Assembly (NCBI GenBank): GCA_001791645.1
Contig: MGFA01000024.1
Span: 1 to 39,020 of the forward strand
Reading direction: 5' to 3'
DNA: 39,020 nucleotides
Source of the DNA: Candidatus Uhrbacteria bacterium RIFOXYB12_FULL_58_10
Lineage (GTDB): Bacteria; Patescibacteriota; Patescibacteriia; UBA9934; GWF2-40-263
Shown: in pieces, positions 15,346-23,728 of the stretch
Numbering within the stretch: position 1 is the first letter of the stretch
Layout of the letters: each line of letters opens with the position of its first letter
Translations under genes and position numbers: made by a program
The notes under the pieces: model-generated
What the model saw: the letters and a program-made list of their open reading frames with translations, nothing else
Databases searched by the model: none
Told to the model about the DNA's origin: nothing

Positions 15346-16305
15346 CTAACGTACGAGGGCCGTCGTGATGAGGTCCACCGCCAGCTCCGCGTCGAGCAGG
15401 CCCGACTTCATGCCAGTGTCATAGCGAAACAGCAGGTCGTGCGTCGCGCGCAGGTCGGCGAGCGTGAACTTGCGCGCCTGGTCGAGCGTCTTCTGCGCCA
15501 CGAACGGATGCACGCTCATCTCGCTCGCGAGCTGTTGCGAGGATGCGCGCGGATCGTCGTCGAGCAAGGCGCGTGCACCGAGCAAAAGCCGTACCTGACG
15601 TGCCAGCATCCCGAAGATAGAAAAATCCGACGCGCCGCTTGCTCGCTCCTGCCGGAGCAGCTTGATCGCTTGCGCGCCCTGCTTGCGGCTCACCGCGTCC
15701 ACGAGCGCAAAGATCTCGCCGTCGAACGATGCGCGTACCAATTCCTCGATGTCGCTCTTCGCGATCGCGCGTCCCTTTGCGAACGCGACGAGCTTTCCAA
15801 TCTCATTGTCCATCTGCCAGAGGTCGCTGCCCACGCGCTCCGCAAGCTCGCGCGCCGCGTCCGCCGCAATGGAACCGCAGCGCGCCCTCACGCGCTCCGT
15901 CGCCCACTTCGCGAGCGCGGACCCTTCGAGCACAGGAAACGGATATGCGTGCACGTCCGCACCTTTTTTCAATGTTTGGAACAATACCTTCTTTTCGAGC
16001 ACCTTTGGCTCCGCGGTTTCCCACAGCACGACAATGGATGATTCCGGCGTGTTTGCGAGCGACGCCCACGCGCCCTCGCCATCCTTTTTTGTCGTCGCGA
16101 TCAGGTCGCGGATCACCACCATGCGCTTCTTTCCCATGAACGGAAGGGAACCGATGGCCTGAAGTGCCTCGCCAGGCTTTGCATCCGCGCCAAAAGACGC
16201 AAAATTAAACCCGGTCGAGTCATGTTTTTGCACGAACGCGGTCTGCAGGGCCTTCACCTTCTCCTGCACCCGAAACGTATCGTCTCCATACACGAGAATC
16301 AACAT
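15346..16305 (-). CDS. holA: DNA polymerase III subunit delta
   Basis: The delta subunit opens the sliding clamp as part of the clamp loader. The 319-residue length and layout fit the family: an N-terminal AAA-like fold beginning MLILVYGDDTFRVQEKV, the SLPFMGKKRMVVIRDL strand pair near residues 53-68, the central helical part with W.MDNEIGKL near residue 160, and the C-terminal collar helices with FSIFGMLARQVRLLLGA. No Walker A is expected in this subunit and none is present. The -10-like TAAGAT (complement of 16315-16320) lies nine nt before the ATG and no Shine-Dalgarno is seen, so the message is probably leaderless. Confidence 0.93.
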   Translation of the reverse strand: MLILVYGDDTFRVQEKVKALQTAFVQKHDSTGFNFASFGADAKPGEALQAIGSLPFMGKKRMVVIRDLIATTKKDGEGAWASLANTPESSIVVLWETAEPKVLEKKVLFQTLKKGADVHAYPFPVLEGSALAKWATERVRARCGSIAADAARELAERVGSDLWQMDNEIGKLVAFAKGRAIAKSDIEELVRASFDGEIFALVDAVSRKQGAQAIKLLRQERASGASDFSIFGMLARQVRLLLGARALLDDDPRASSQQLASEMSVHPFVAQKTLDQARKFTLADLRATHDLLFRYDTGMKSGLLDAELAVDLITTALVR

Positions 16306-16330
16306 AGCGGGAGAATCTTACCGCCCATCA

Positions 16331-16365
16331 ATAAAAAAGAAAAATCCTCGTCAGGATGACGAGGA
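16331..16365 (-). terminator. intrinsic terminator overlapping the stop codon of the E2-like paralog 2
   Basis: A nine-bp stem TCCTCGTCA/TGACGAGGA (16345-16353 with 16357-16365) with a three-nt loop is followed on the minus strand by TTTTTCTTTTTTATT. The upstream arm encodes the last Ser codons, and the stop codon lies inside the hairpin. Confidence 0.93.
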
Positions 16366-19284
16366 GAGCTTAACGATTTCGAGATCGTCGGGATGCGCGT
16401 GCCATCCGGGATGGCTTGGAAAGTCGACGACCAGATGATCCGGTGCCTCCACCCTGACGATGACACCTTCGTCCATGTCCGTGACCGTTCCGCGCCGGTA
16501 CGCATGGACCACGCCCGCGCGAACGCGAACCATGTCTCCGATCCGCAGAAAAGCCGTTACCAGTTCCGAGAGTAGCCCTACCCATTCGGGTTCGCGGGGG
16601 AACGCCACGAGCGCGTCCTCACCGAGAACCTGGATAATGCGACCACGGTCAGTCGGTCCGACATTGCCCCATCCGCAAGAAGGGGTGATGCCGGGCTGAA
16701 CCGAGACGAAAGTCCCGACAGAGTGTGACACGGGCCCTTGCTTCCGTTCCTCCAGTTCCTCACGACGCATGACCGTGAGGTTCTTGATCATCGTGACGCC
16801 GACTCGGAGCGGCCCAGAATCTGGACGGCATTTTTCGGGGATATCCATATACCCCCTATCATCGTCCCTGGCTGGATCAAGTACGCCATGGGCATCGCAC
16901 AGAACGTACAGAAGATTGTCGCTGATTTCCACGACAATGCCCGTTGCCCCGTCACGAATCGATGCGCCTCGGCCCCAGCGGTACCCGCGATCCACGCGGA
17001 CGACGTCACCGACACGGACCATCACATTGGAATCTTCGGTCAGCGTTGAATTGGGAGCCAGCCTTTCGATCTCATCACGCATCTGGCGCAGGTCATCCGA
17101 AAGAGTGATCTCCTGACCATAATCGTCCACGAAGCGAATGGCGCGCCGCGAAGACGACATCTGCGACGAACGTTCCGGCAAGCCAGATACCCTTATGACC
17201 AGCCGTGAAGAATTCGTCAGGCTTACCGGATCCCCACCAGGATGAATCCGCACCTTGATCGGATGTTGCTGGCAGCACATAGACACGAATTCGACGATCC
17301 TGGGTCCGAATGAGGAACCGCTGATTCGCTTGAGGACCGCCTGGTCATTTCCCATGTATTCGAGGAGAGTCCCTTCCTCGTACGGCCCTGCCCAACTCGA
17401 CGGCTTCATTTCCATGGATGGCAAGCCGGTCAGGTCGGCCGATCGAAACCGCCTTCTTGAACCGTCCTCGGCCATGACCTCGAACAGCGACATTCCTTGC
17501 CGCCCGAGCGGAAACTGTACGCCGTTCGTGAACTCAATCGCGGGAATGCCGCGCGTAGAGATGACCACGCCATTCACCTCGAGGATTGTTCCTGCTTCCA
17601 ATTCACCGCAGCGCTTGGCGACGCGCAGACGCATTCCTCGAACAATCGTCAGTGGGCCGTTGCTCCATTCCGACCGCAACAGCCTGTGTTTGAAGGGCAC
17701 CCATGCACCGTCACGGATGACGGGAATGGGCTCGTTGCACGGATCGAGGACAAGATCCGTATCGCACGGATCTGCGCCTGGTCGAACATTGCGCTTGAAC
17801 CCGATAACCTTCATCGTGACGACATGTCTATTGTCGCCTGAAAAATCGAGGACCATGCCGTCGCTGCCACTGAGATCAAGCGTACGATCAAGAAACCTCA
17901 CGCGGCGCTCGCTGCGTTCGAACGGAATCACCTCCCAGGAAAACGTGAAGACGCCGCCGGCAAACAGAACCTCATGCTCAGATACGCCCTCAAAGTCGAC
18001 GTACACCATACTCAGTGTGGTATCCGACGACCAGAGGCGCGCAACGACAACCACGGATCCCCGTTTCCGTCCGTTGTGCAGACGAATGACGGAACCGACT
18101 CGGAGCTCAGACATGCCGAACCGAAATGCTTCGGCGGTCAGAACCGGACGCATCGCGGACACACCGTGAAGGAGCGTCCCGCCGTCCATGGTGATCCAAA
18201 ACCAGAATCCTCCGACCTGCACCTGAACGTCAGCGTCAGCGTCTAGCCGGATTTCCATCACCGAATACTCGGTACCAACCGAGAGACGAGGCCCGCTGTC
18301 GTCCGTGACCATGAACCGTGACCCCTTTCCCCACACCGTTCCGTTCGCGTCGGTCCACGTTTCCAGGCTCTTCCATTCCTGTTGCCGGGCGGAAATTGGC
18401 GTGACTCCGCGGTTCAGATGAACTGGCGAACCGATCCCTTCCGCACGCAGAGCGACAACGATGCCCTTCGCGTCCTGATAGAACCCAGTCACGACGACCC
18501 TGCGATCGTTCGCTGTCACCTCGTCTCCGAGCCGGACCAACGATTTCGTCAGGAAGATCTCGCGAACTGGGCTTTCCGACAAATCGGCCGTGACGTCGTT
18601 TCTCTCTGGCGGTCGCCGTTCCAACGCGTCAACGAGAATCTGGAACGCGACGTCTTCCACCTGGGTCCCATCGACGCTTCCGGCGGCCGTCTGTTCAAGG
18701 GTACGCGCGCTTGCCGGCCACTTCTGGGAAAGCAGACTGAGCGGATCGTGTTCGCTCATTTCTCGCCAGCTCGTCAGTTCAGAGACGACTGGAACCTGGA
18801 TACGAACGACGCTGGAGAACTGGGGGAACGGTCGCGACCAGAACGCGTCGATGACCGCGGACAATCGATCCGCCAACGTTTCGCCGAACGAGAATTCGCG
18901 AACGACGTTCAAGTCACTTACGGAGATCTCGGGAATTCCGACGTCGAACAGGTAGTCCGAACGCGCGCGCAAGGGGTGCGATCGAAAGTACACTCGAATC
19001 GATTCCACGGCATCGCCACGCGCCAGGACAAGGAACACGACGTACGGAAACGCGAGATTGACTGTTCCCTCGGTCGACGGCCAAATCACCTCGCGCGTTC
19101 CAGGCGGTTGCTCGATGACGTACACGTCTTGACTTGGCAGGCTGAATACCTGCCGACAGCCGCGCGGAAGAAGCCTTGATCGAGCACTCGCGAACAGCCC
19201 CGCGAGACGCCCTTGGACGACGAGGGGAACGCCATCCCTGGTCAGCTCAACGGAACCGTTTTCGAGAACCAGAATGTTGTTCAT
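16351..19284 (-). CDS. E2-like (PRTRC-B type) domain protein with SH3-like repeats, paralog 2, Cys lost (977 aa)
   Basis: The start is the ATG at 19284 (MNNILVLENG). An upstream frame has no support. Residues 60-200 resemble the E2 family D / PRTRC protein B domain: the LAFPYVVFLVLA strand, VYFRSHPL, DYLFDVGIPEIS, and the later VIDAFWSRPF helix. The Cys that follows the Asn in the family is absent, so this copy is probably inactive as a conjugating enzyme. A long run of beta-rich barrels follows. The last ~170 residues carry SH3-like units with CGWGNVGPTDRGRI, VRVRAG and VVDFPSHPGWHAHP, resembling the repeats of Mind bomb and KEG. It is a full-length paralog of the neighbour at 19371 and has its own promoter and terminator. 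Confidence 0.68.
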   Translation of the reverse strand: MNNILVLENGSVELTRDGVPLVVQGRLAGLFASARSRLLPRGCRQVFSLPSQDVYVIEQPPGTREVIWPSTEGTVNLAFPYVVFLVLARGDAVESIRVYFRSHPLRARSDYLFDVGIPEISVSDLNVVREFSFGETLADRLSAVIDAFWSRPFPQFSSVVRIQVPVVSELTSWREMSEHDPLSLLSQKWPASARTLEQTAAGSVDGTQVEDVAFQILVDALERRPPERNDVTADLSESPVREIFLTKSLVRLGDEVTANDRRVVVTGFYQDAKGIVVALRAEGIGSPVHLNRGVTPISARQQEWKSLETWTDANGTVWGKGSRFMVTDDSGPRLSVGTEYSVMEIRLDADADVQVQVGGFWFWITMDGGTLLHGVSAMRPVLTAEAFRFGMSELRVGSVIRLHNGRKRGSVVVVARLWSSDTTLSMVYVDFEGVSEHEVLFAGGVFTFSWEVIPFERSERRVRFLDRTLDLSGSDGMVLDFSGDNRHVVTMKVIGFKRNVRPGADPCDTDLVLDPCNEPIPVIRDGAWVPFKHRLLRSEWSNGPLTIVRGMRLRVAKRCGELEAGTILEVNGVVISTRGIPAIEFTNGVQFPLGRQGMSLFEVMAEDGSRRRFRSADLTGLPSMEMKPSSWAGPYEEGTLLEYMGNDQAVLKRISGSSFGPRIVEFVSMCCQQHPIKVRIHPGGDPVSLTNSSRLVIRVSGLPERSSQMSSSRRAIRFVDDYGQEITLSDDLRQMRDEIERLAPNSTLTEDSNVMVRVGDVVRVDRGYRWGRGASIRDGATGIVVEISDNLLYVLCDAHGVLDPARDDDRGYMDIPEKCRPDSGPLRVGVTMIKNLTVMRREELEERKQGPVSHSVGTFVSVQPGITPSCGWGNVGPTDRGRIIQVLGEDALVAFPREPEWVGLLSELVTAFLRIGDMVRVRAGVVHAYRRGTVTDMDEGVIVRVEAPDHLVVDFPSHPGWHAHPDDLEIVKLSSSS

Positions 19285-19327
19285 GTGCATCTCACTTGTG
19301 AAGGATCCCACACGCGTGGGACGGGTC

Positions 19328-19356
19328 GTCTTATCATATCGTACCCGATGCGTCAA
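19328..19356 (-). promoter_or_regulatory. promoter of E2-like paralog 2
   Basis: TTGACG (complement of 19351-19356), a 17-nt spacer and TAAGAC preceded by TGA (extended -10). The -35 directly follows the U-run of the preceding gene's terminator. Confidence 0.6.
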
Positions 19357-19357
19357 T

Positions 19358-19385
19358 AAAAAAGCCCCCGTCAGGTCAACGGGGG
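19358..19385 (-). terminator. intrinsic terminator overlapping the stop codon of E2-like paralog 1
   Basis: A seven-bp CCCCCGT/ACGGGGG stem (19365-19371 with 19379-19385) is followed on the minus strand by CTTTTTTATT. The stop codon lies in the loop, as in the paralog's terminator. Confidence 0.9.
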
Positions 19386-22300
19386 GATTGCTACGATCTC
19401 AAGCTCGTTCGGATGCGCGTGCCATCCGGGATGGCTTGGAAAGTCGACGACAAGGTGCTGGCTGGTCGACCGCGAGACGACCGTGCCTTCCTCTTCACGT
19501 TGCGCGTCGCCCGGTCCGTACAGCGGGATGGCACTGGCACGAATCCGGACACGGTCTCCGACCCGTGGATCGGCGCGTACCAGATCCGATACCAAGAACT
19601 TCCGCTCCGTTCCGTTCGAAAACGTGATGGATGCCTCATCGGAAAAAAGTTGCGTGACCCTTCCCCGATCGTTCGGACTGACACCCCCCCAACCGAACCT
19701 CGGCATAGCCTCGGGCTTTACGGAAACGAAGGAACCGGGTTCGATTGATTCCGTGCTTCCGCCGTTCGGTACAAGACGGACGACTCCATTCGACTTGTTC
19801 AGGCATACCCGCTCTTTTTTCGGTGAATTCCTGTACTCCACCGGCACGTTCTCGTATCCACTCGTATAGCCATACCGATGCGCGGGAATCCTGACATCCT
19901 CCGGCATGCAATACAGATATAACATCTCGTTCGAGGGGGCGTACGAAACGACCAGCGCGACAGCGTCCCTCATGACGCTCCTTCCTCCATCACTCCAGTC
20001 CGTCGGATACTGCGCCAGAACGAAGTCGCCAAAGTGCAGCTGAACCTTATCGACATCTTTTCCGCAGGGATGCGGCGCTCCGGTCGTTTTTCTGTGTTCA
20101 CGATGCAGTTCTTTGGGAATCGGGATCTCAGGACCCGAACGCATCACGCCAAACAAGCCAACAATGGTCACGAACTTCCGATGGGCCTCGGCGATCACTC
20201 GCGCGACGTACTTCCGATATACGCCATCGTACGTCATCCCACCGATACGAATTTTGAGCGTCCTGTCATCGACGTTGCTGTACACGACCGTCGCGATCTT
20301 CCCGCGATGCTCCTCGGGAACGGAGGCGGAACCACCGAGATACCGTACGACTTCATCACGCACATAGCGCCTGTTGACGATCGCCCCGTTGGGAAGCGAC
20401 TCACAGTCAGTCTCGGAGAGGGGATCGAACCGATTCGTTCCGACGACACGCTCAATCCTCATGGTTCCGGCGACCCGGCTGTCCAGTTCGATGGATCCTC
20501 CGTCCGAAAACACGATCTCCACGCGGCCGGATTTCCCATTGCAGAAACAGAGGATCTCGAACGTTTCCCCTGCATCCAGTCCGAGAATGTCTTCCGAAAC
20601 GAACCGAACGCGCTGGCCTCGGCTCAACGTGCATTCTGGCAACGCGTGCGTGATAGCACACGGCTCGCCCTCGAGCCCGACCCATTCGCTGTTCCGAATG
20701 ATCGGAATGGCCGCGTTATATGGCACGACCTCGAGCGAGAGATCAAGCGGATGTCCGGCGTTCTCGGAAACGCACCAACCCCCGACCTCGACCACCACGC
20801 CTTTCGAAAGCAGCAGGTGCGATACATCTCGGAGGTCGAGACAATTTTTTCCAAGGACGACATGACGTTCGTTCAGCTCAAAAATCAGTGGGTTCCATGA
20901 AAACTGAAGCGCACCGTTCGAACAGATGTTCAGTTCACCGCGTCCCTCGAACGTGGCCGCGTACGTGCCTGGTGCCTCGAGCCGCTCCCAGATGTTCGTG
21001 ACGCGCGTCAGAACGCCTTGCAACATGCCCGCTTCGCCAACCCGCAACCGGAAGTCGTCGAAGGTGAACGTGCCAGCAGAAAGCTCCGGAAAGAGAAGCC
21101 GAACCGACGGCAGCAGCGTTCCACCGCCGTAAGTGACGAATATCCATCTCGGATCGGTTTTGCCGAAGAGGATCTCTACGTCACCGTCAGGGTCGACCCG
21201 CAGATCACCAATCTCGTAGACCTTGCGCGTATCGACGTCCGCGAGGTCTTCGCAGCTCGTAAAGCGGAAACGAAGTCCCACCGAAAGCCGCAGTCGCTCG
21301 ATCGTGTCAGCGGCAGCGCGCTTGGGATCAACCGCTTCCGTGTCACGATCCCTGCCCGTCAACTCGAGAAGCGACACGGCGCGCGAAACGCCGGTGAGCG
21401 CCACGTACCGTATGCCGGCTTTGCTAACCTCATAGAAGTGAGCGACCGCGTACGCCTCGCCCGCGTTGAGTCCGGCACCCGGATCGTCTATTTGGGAAAC
21501 CAACTCGGTTCCGATCTCGATCACCTTGCCATTGTGGATGACGGCGACTGATTCGCACATCAGGAGATCACCCTCGCGCTCGGCGGCGGGACGCCACAGA
21601 GGTGCCGTGCGCGCGGCGGCGAGCATCTCCTGAAATCCGAAGCGCATGCTTGCGCCACCATATTCACGACGCCATTTTTCGATGATTTCCCACAGCGCAA
21701 CCGGAAACGGAAGCATGGGCGCGTCGAGAACCCACGACGGATTGCGACGGCTCCAGTGCTCCCACTCCCAGACGGACCGCAATCGTGGAACTTCCGTTCC
21801 ATATTTCGTCCACCAGGTAGACCAATGGTCGTTGAACGCGGTTGCCCAGAATTCTTCGACAACCCGTTCAACGGCGCGCGGCCCATCCGAAAGTCGGACG
21901 GCAGGAATATCCTTGAAGCAGATCTTCCCCGTGTCCGCGTGAATGTTCGTCGTCCAAGGCCAGAACAAGGGCTCGCGCAGGTCATGCAACGGACCAGGGC
22001 GAACGAACAAATGCGCGTCGCGCATTCCCGTATCCTTCATGTAGACCACGAAGATCATGTAAGGAAATGCGAGACGGAACTGGTTTCGAGTCCTGTCCGC
22101 AGGCGTGAGATCGAACTTGGGAAGCCCGCCGGCATGCACGAGCTCGTCCCATCCGGTACCGTACTTCCATGTCACAGAGCGCACCTGGGGAGGACACTCG
22201 ACGACGAAGATGTCCTCGTGCGCTCCAGACTCGTGGAACACGCACCCTTCCGGGAAGGTCTTCGAAAGCATCGACGGCGGGAGCAGCGCCTTTCCGTCTA

Positions 22301-22418
22301 CGGTCCTGCGAAGAAGCTTGATCCTTCGAGCGTCCGGACCGTCCTTTATTCGGTCCATCTCAAGCGTTGCCGTGCCATCATCGGTGAAGATGATACGCGA
22401 TTCGTCACGAATGGACAT
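19371..22418 (-). CDS. E2-like (PRTRC-B type) domain protein with SH3-like repeats, paralog 1 (1015 aa)
   Basis: The ATG at 22418 follows AGAGGAAA. The track's longer frame would start inside the -35 box. Residues 110-220 match the E2 family D / PRTRC protein B pattern: RLAFPYMIFVVYM, a VRPGPL turn, LFWPWTTNIHADTGKICFKD with the presumed catalytic Cys in GKICF, and the VVEEFWATAFND helix. Such domains are thought to carry a ubiquitin-like protein as a thioester. The C-terminal 700 residues are repeated small barrels. The last ones show FGWGGVSPNDRGRVTQ, VRIRA and VVDFPSHPGWHAHP, closely like the Mind bomb/KEG SH3-like repeats that bind E3 substrates. E2-like catalysis plus substrate-recruiting repeats in one chain is the inferred design. 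Confidence 0.7.
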   Translation of the reverse strand: MSIRDESRIIFTDDGTATLEMDRIKDGPDARRIKLLRRTVDGKALLPPSMLSKTFPEGCVFHESGAHEDIFVVECPPQVRSVTWKYGTGWDELVHAGGLPKFDLTPADRTRNQFRLAFPYMIFVVYMKDTGMRDAHLFVRPGPLHDLREPLFWPWTTNIHADTGKICFKDIPAVRLSDGPRAVERVVEEFWATAFNDHWSTWWTKYGTEVPRLRSVWEWEHWSRRNPSWVLDAPMLPFPVALWEIIEKWRREYGGASMRFGFQEMLAAARTAPLWRPAAEREGDLLMCESVAVIHNGKVIEIGTELVSQIDDPGAGLNAGEAYAVAHFYEVSKAGIRYVALTGVSRAVSLLELTGRDRDTEAVDPKRAAADTIERLRLSVGLRFRFTSCEDLADVDTRKVYEIGDLRVDPDGDVEILFGKTDPRWIFVTYGGGTLLPSVRLLFPELSAGTFTFDDFRLRVGEAGMLQGVLTRVTNIWERLEAPGTYAATFEGRGELNICSNGALQFSWNPLIFELNERHVVLGKNCLDLRDVSHLLLSKGVVVEVGGWCVSENAGHPLDLSLEVVPYNAAIPIIRNSEWVGLEGEPCAITHALPECTLSRGQRVRFVSEDILGLDAGETFEILCFCNGKSGRVEIVFSDGGSIELDSRVAGTMRIERVVGTNRFDPLSETDCESLPNGAIVNRRYVRDEVVRYLGGSASVPEEHRGKIATVVYSNVDDRTLKIRIGGMTYDGVYRKYVARVIAEAHRKFVTIVGLFGVMRSGPEIPIPKELHREHRKTTGAPHPCGKDVDKVQLHFGDFVLAQYPTDWSDGGRSVMRDAVALVVSYAPSNEMLYLYCMPEDVRIPAHRYGYTSGYENVPVEYRNSPKKERVCLNKSNGVVRLVPNGGSTESIEPGSFVSVKPEAMPRFGWGGVSPNDRGRVTQLFSDEASITFSNGTERKFLVSDLVRADPRVGDRVRIRASAIPLYGPGDAQREEEGTVVSRSTSQHLVVDFPSHPGWHAHPNELEIVAIPPLT

Positions 22419-22461
22419 GGGTTTCCTCTTGTGAAGGTGCATCCGCTTGCGCGGAGAAATC

Positions 22462-22490
22462 GTTCTAACAAACTTCGGTGTCCCTGTCAA
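22462..22490 (-). promoter_or_regulatory. promoter of E2-like paralog 1
   Basis: TTGACA (complement of 22485-22490), a 17-nt spacer and TAGAAC (complement of 22462-22467). The transcript would carry a leader of about 40 nt with an AGAGGAAA ribosome-binding site. Confidence 0.7.
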
Positions 22491-22499
22491 TGCGTAACA

Positions 22500-22527
22500 A
22501 AAGAAAAACCGGCCTAGGAGGGCCGGG
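22500..22527 (-). terminator. intrinsic terminator of the ubiquitin-like operon
   Basis: CCGGCC (22509-22514) pairs with GGCCGG (22521-22526). GGTTTTTCTTTTG follows on the minus strand, 15 nt after the stop of the ubiquitin-like gene. Confidence 0.88.
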
Positions 22528-22541
22528 TGTTGGGACGGGTA

Positions 22542-23015
22542 CTACCTGCTACGGGCAGCCTTGTCCCCGCTGGGCTTCACGAACTCGAGCGAATCGCCCG
22601 GGCTCAAGACACTGTTCGCGTTCGCGGTCAGCCCGTTGACGCGCGGAACGAAGGCCTGGCCGATGTTCAGCGCCTCGCGGAGCTGCTCGCGAAGCTGCGC
22701 GACGGTCTGGCCTGCCGCGATGACGTCGAGGGACGCCGCGCCGCACTGGACCGTGATCTTCTTCTCGCCCTGGACGTCGTCGTCGTCCTCCTCCTCGTCG
22801 TCGTCCAAGGCGTCGATGCCCTGCCGTGCCATGCCGGCAGGCTGGGCTTTGACCTCGACGGTCGCTTGCTGCTGTTGCTGCGCCTGCAGGATGCGTTCGA
22901 TCAACTCCGAGCCTTGCGTGCCGTTGTCGAACTCGACGCCACAGTCTCTTGCAATGTGCCGAAGCTCAAGCTTGGTCTTGGCTCCGAGCTCGGACCGCGT
23001 GAACCTCTTGTTCAT
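22542..23015 (-). CDS. SAP plus ubiquitin-like beta-grasp protein (157 aa)
   Basis: The ATG at 23015 overlaps the stop of the E1-like gene in an ATGA, so translation is coupled. Residues 7-45 fit a SAP/HeH helix-extended-loop-helix (TKLELRHIARDCGV, then SELIERILQ). Residues 70-83 are an almost pure Asp/Glu linker. Residues 85-148 form a beta-grasp unit: KKITVQCG, a VAQLREQLREAL helix, VNGLTANANSVL and GDSLEFVKP, as in ThiS/MoaD/ubiquitin-like proteins paired with ThiF and JAB. The protein ends SGDKAARSR without a Gly-Gly. A single Gly at 150 could be exposed if the JAB protein trims the tail. The role as the conjugated tag is inferred from the operon. Confidence 0.75.
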   Translation of the reverse strand: MNKRFTRSELGAKTKLELRHIARDCGVEFDNGTQGSELIERILQAQQQQQATVEVKAQPAGMARQGIDALDDDEEEDDDDVQGEKKITVQCGAASLDVIAAGQTVAQLREQLREALNIGQAFVPRVNGLTANANSVLSPGDSLEFVKPSGDKAARSR

Positions 23016-23728
23016 TCCTTCTCCTCTGCGCTCGCATTGCGAGCAATCGGGTTCACCCTTCCAGCCACCATGTCGAAGTAGAATTCTCCGATTGACGGCC
23101 GCCGGGCGAACGTGTCGTCCGTGGTGAGCAGGTAGAACACCCACGACATGAGGGTGGCCACCGTCTGGTTGGCGAAGAAGAGCTGCGGCGCCGAAGCGCG
23201 CGCGCGTTCCTCGCACCCCATCTCGTGCGGGGATTTGTCGGCCGGGTTGGCCGTCTCCTCGTGTACCTGGCAGAGCGAAAGGGTAGTGTCCCTTCCGCCG
23301 CGCCTGGCGTAGACCTGGACGTTGCCGTCCGTGTAGTCGTTACCACCGTTCACGAGGGTCGCATCTTGCAGCGTTCCGACGTGCTTGTCAAGAAGCTTTC
23401 TTGTGGTGTGGTTGTCCACGGCCGAGAATACGATCGCGCCCTCGCCGATCAGCATGTCGACGTTGTCGGGCGTGACGTACTCGGGAAACGGCACGAACCT
23501 TACGCGGGGGAACTCCTCCAAAAGCGCCTCCGTCGTCACCTCGGCCTTGTTCCCGAAACGTCCGAATAACTGACGCGGGGCATTGCCTTCCTCGTAGTTG
23601 TCTCCGTCCGCAACGGTGACGACGATCTCGTCGAAGACCGGTGGGAGGTATTGGCAGTAGCGCCCCAACATGGGAGCAAGCGCGCTGCCGACGCCGCCGG
23701 CGCCGACAATTACGATGTCGAGTTTCAT
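23012..23728 (-). CDS. ThiF/E1-like adenylating enzyme (238 aa)
   Basis: The Rossmann fold of the ThiF/MoeB/E1 superfamily is clear: GAGGVGS at residues 9-15, an acidic pair (D41, D43) at the end of strand 2, N49/R52/Q53 in the ATP-binding NAPRQLF, K61, and the SAVDNHTTR strand with D105. Cys candidates for a thioester are C153 and C172. Enzymes of this family adenylate the C-terminus of a ubiquitin-like protein. It overlaps the JAB gene by 4 nt and the ubiquitin-like gene by 4 nt, so the three are made together. The length and the lack of a second domain resemble the ThiF protein of PRTRC modules rather than eukaryotic E1. Confidence 0.87.
   Translation of the reverse strand: MKLDIVIVGAGGVGSALAPMLGRYCQYLPPVFDEIVVTVADGDNYEEGNAPRQLFGRFGNKAEVTTEALLEEFPRVRFVPFPEYVTPDNVDMLIGEGAIVFSAVDNHTTRKLLDKHVGTLQDATLVNGGNDYTDGNVQVYARRGGRDTTLSLCQVHEETANPADKSPHEMGCEERARASAPQLFFANQTVATLMSWVFYLLTTDDTFARRPSIGEFYFDMVAGRVNPIARNASAEEKE

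Noticed and set aside
22419-22490. Start of the E2-like paralog 1 at the TTG at 22490
   Set aside because: That codon is the -35 TTGACA itself. The ATG at 22418 with an AGAGGAAA site is downstream of the promoter.
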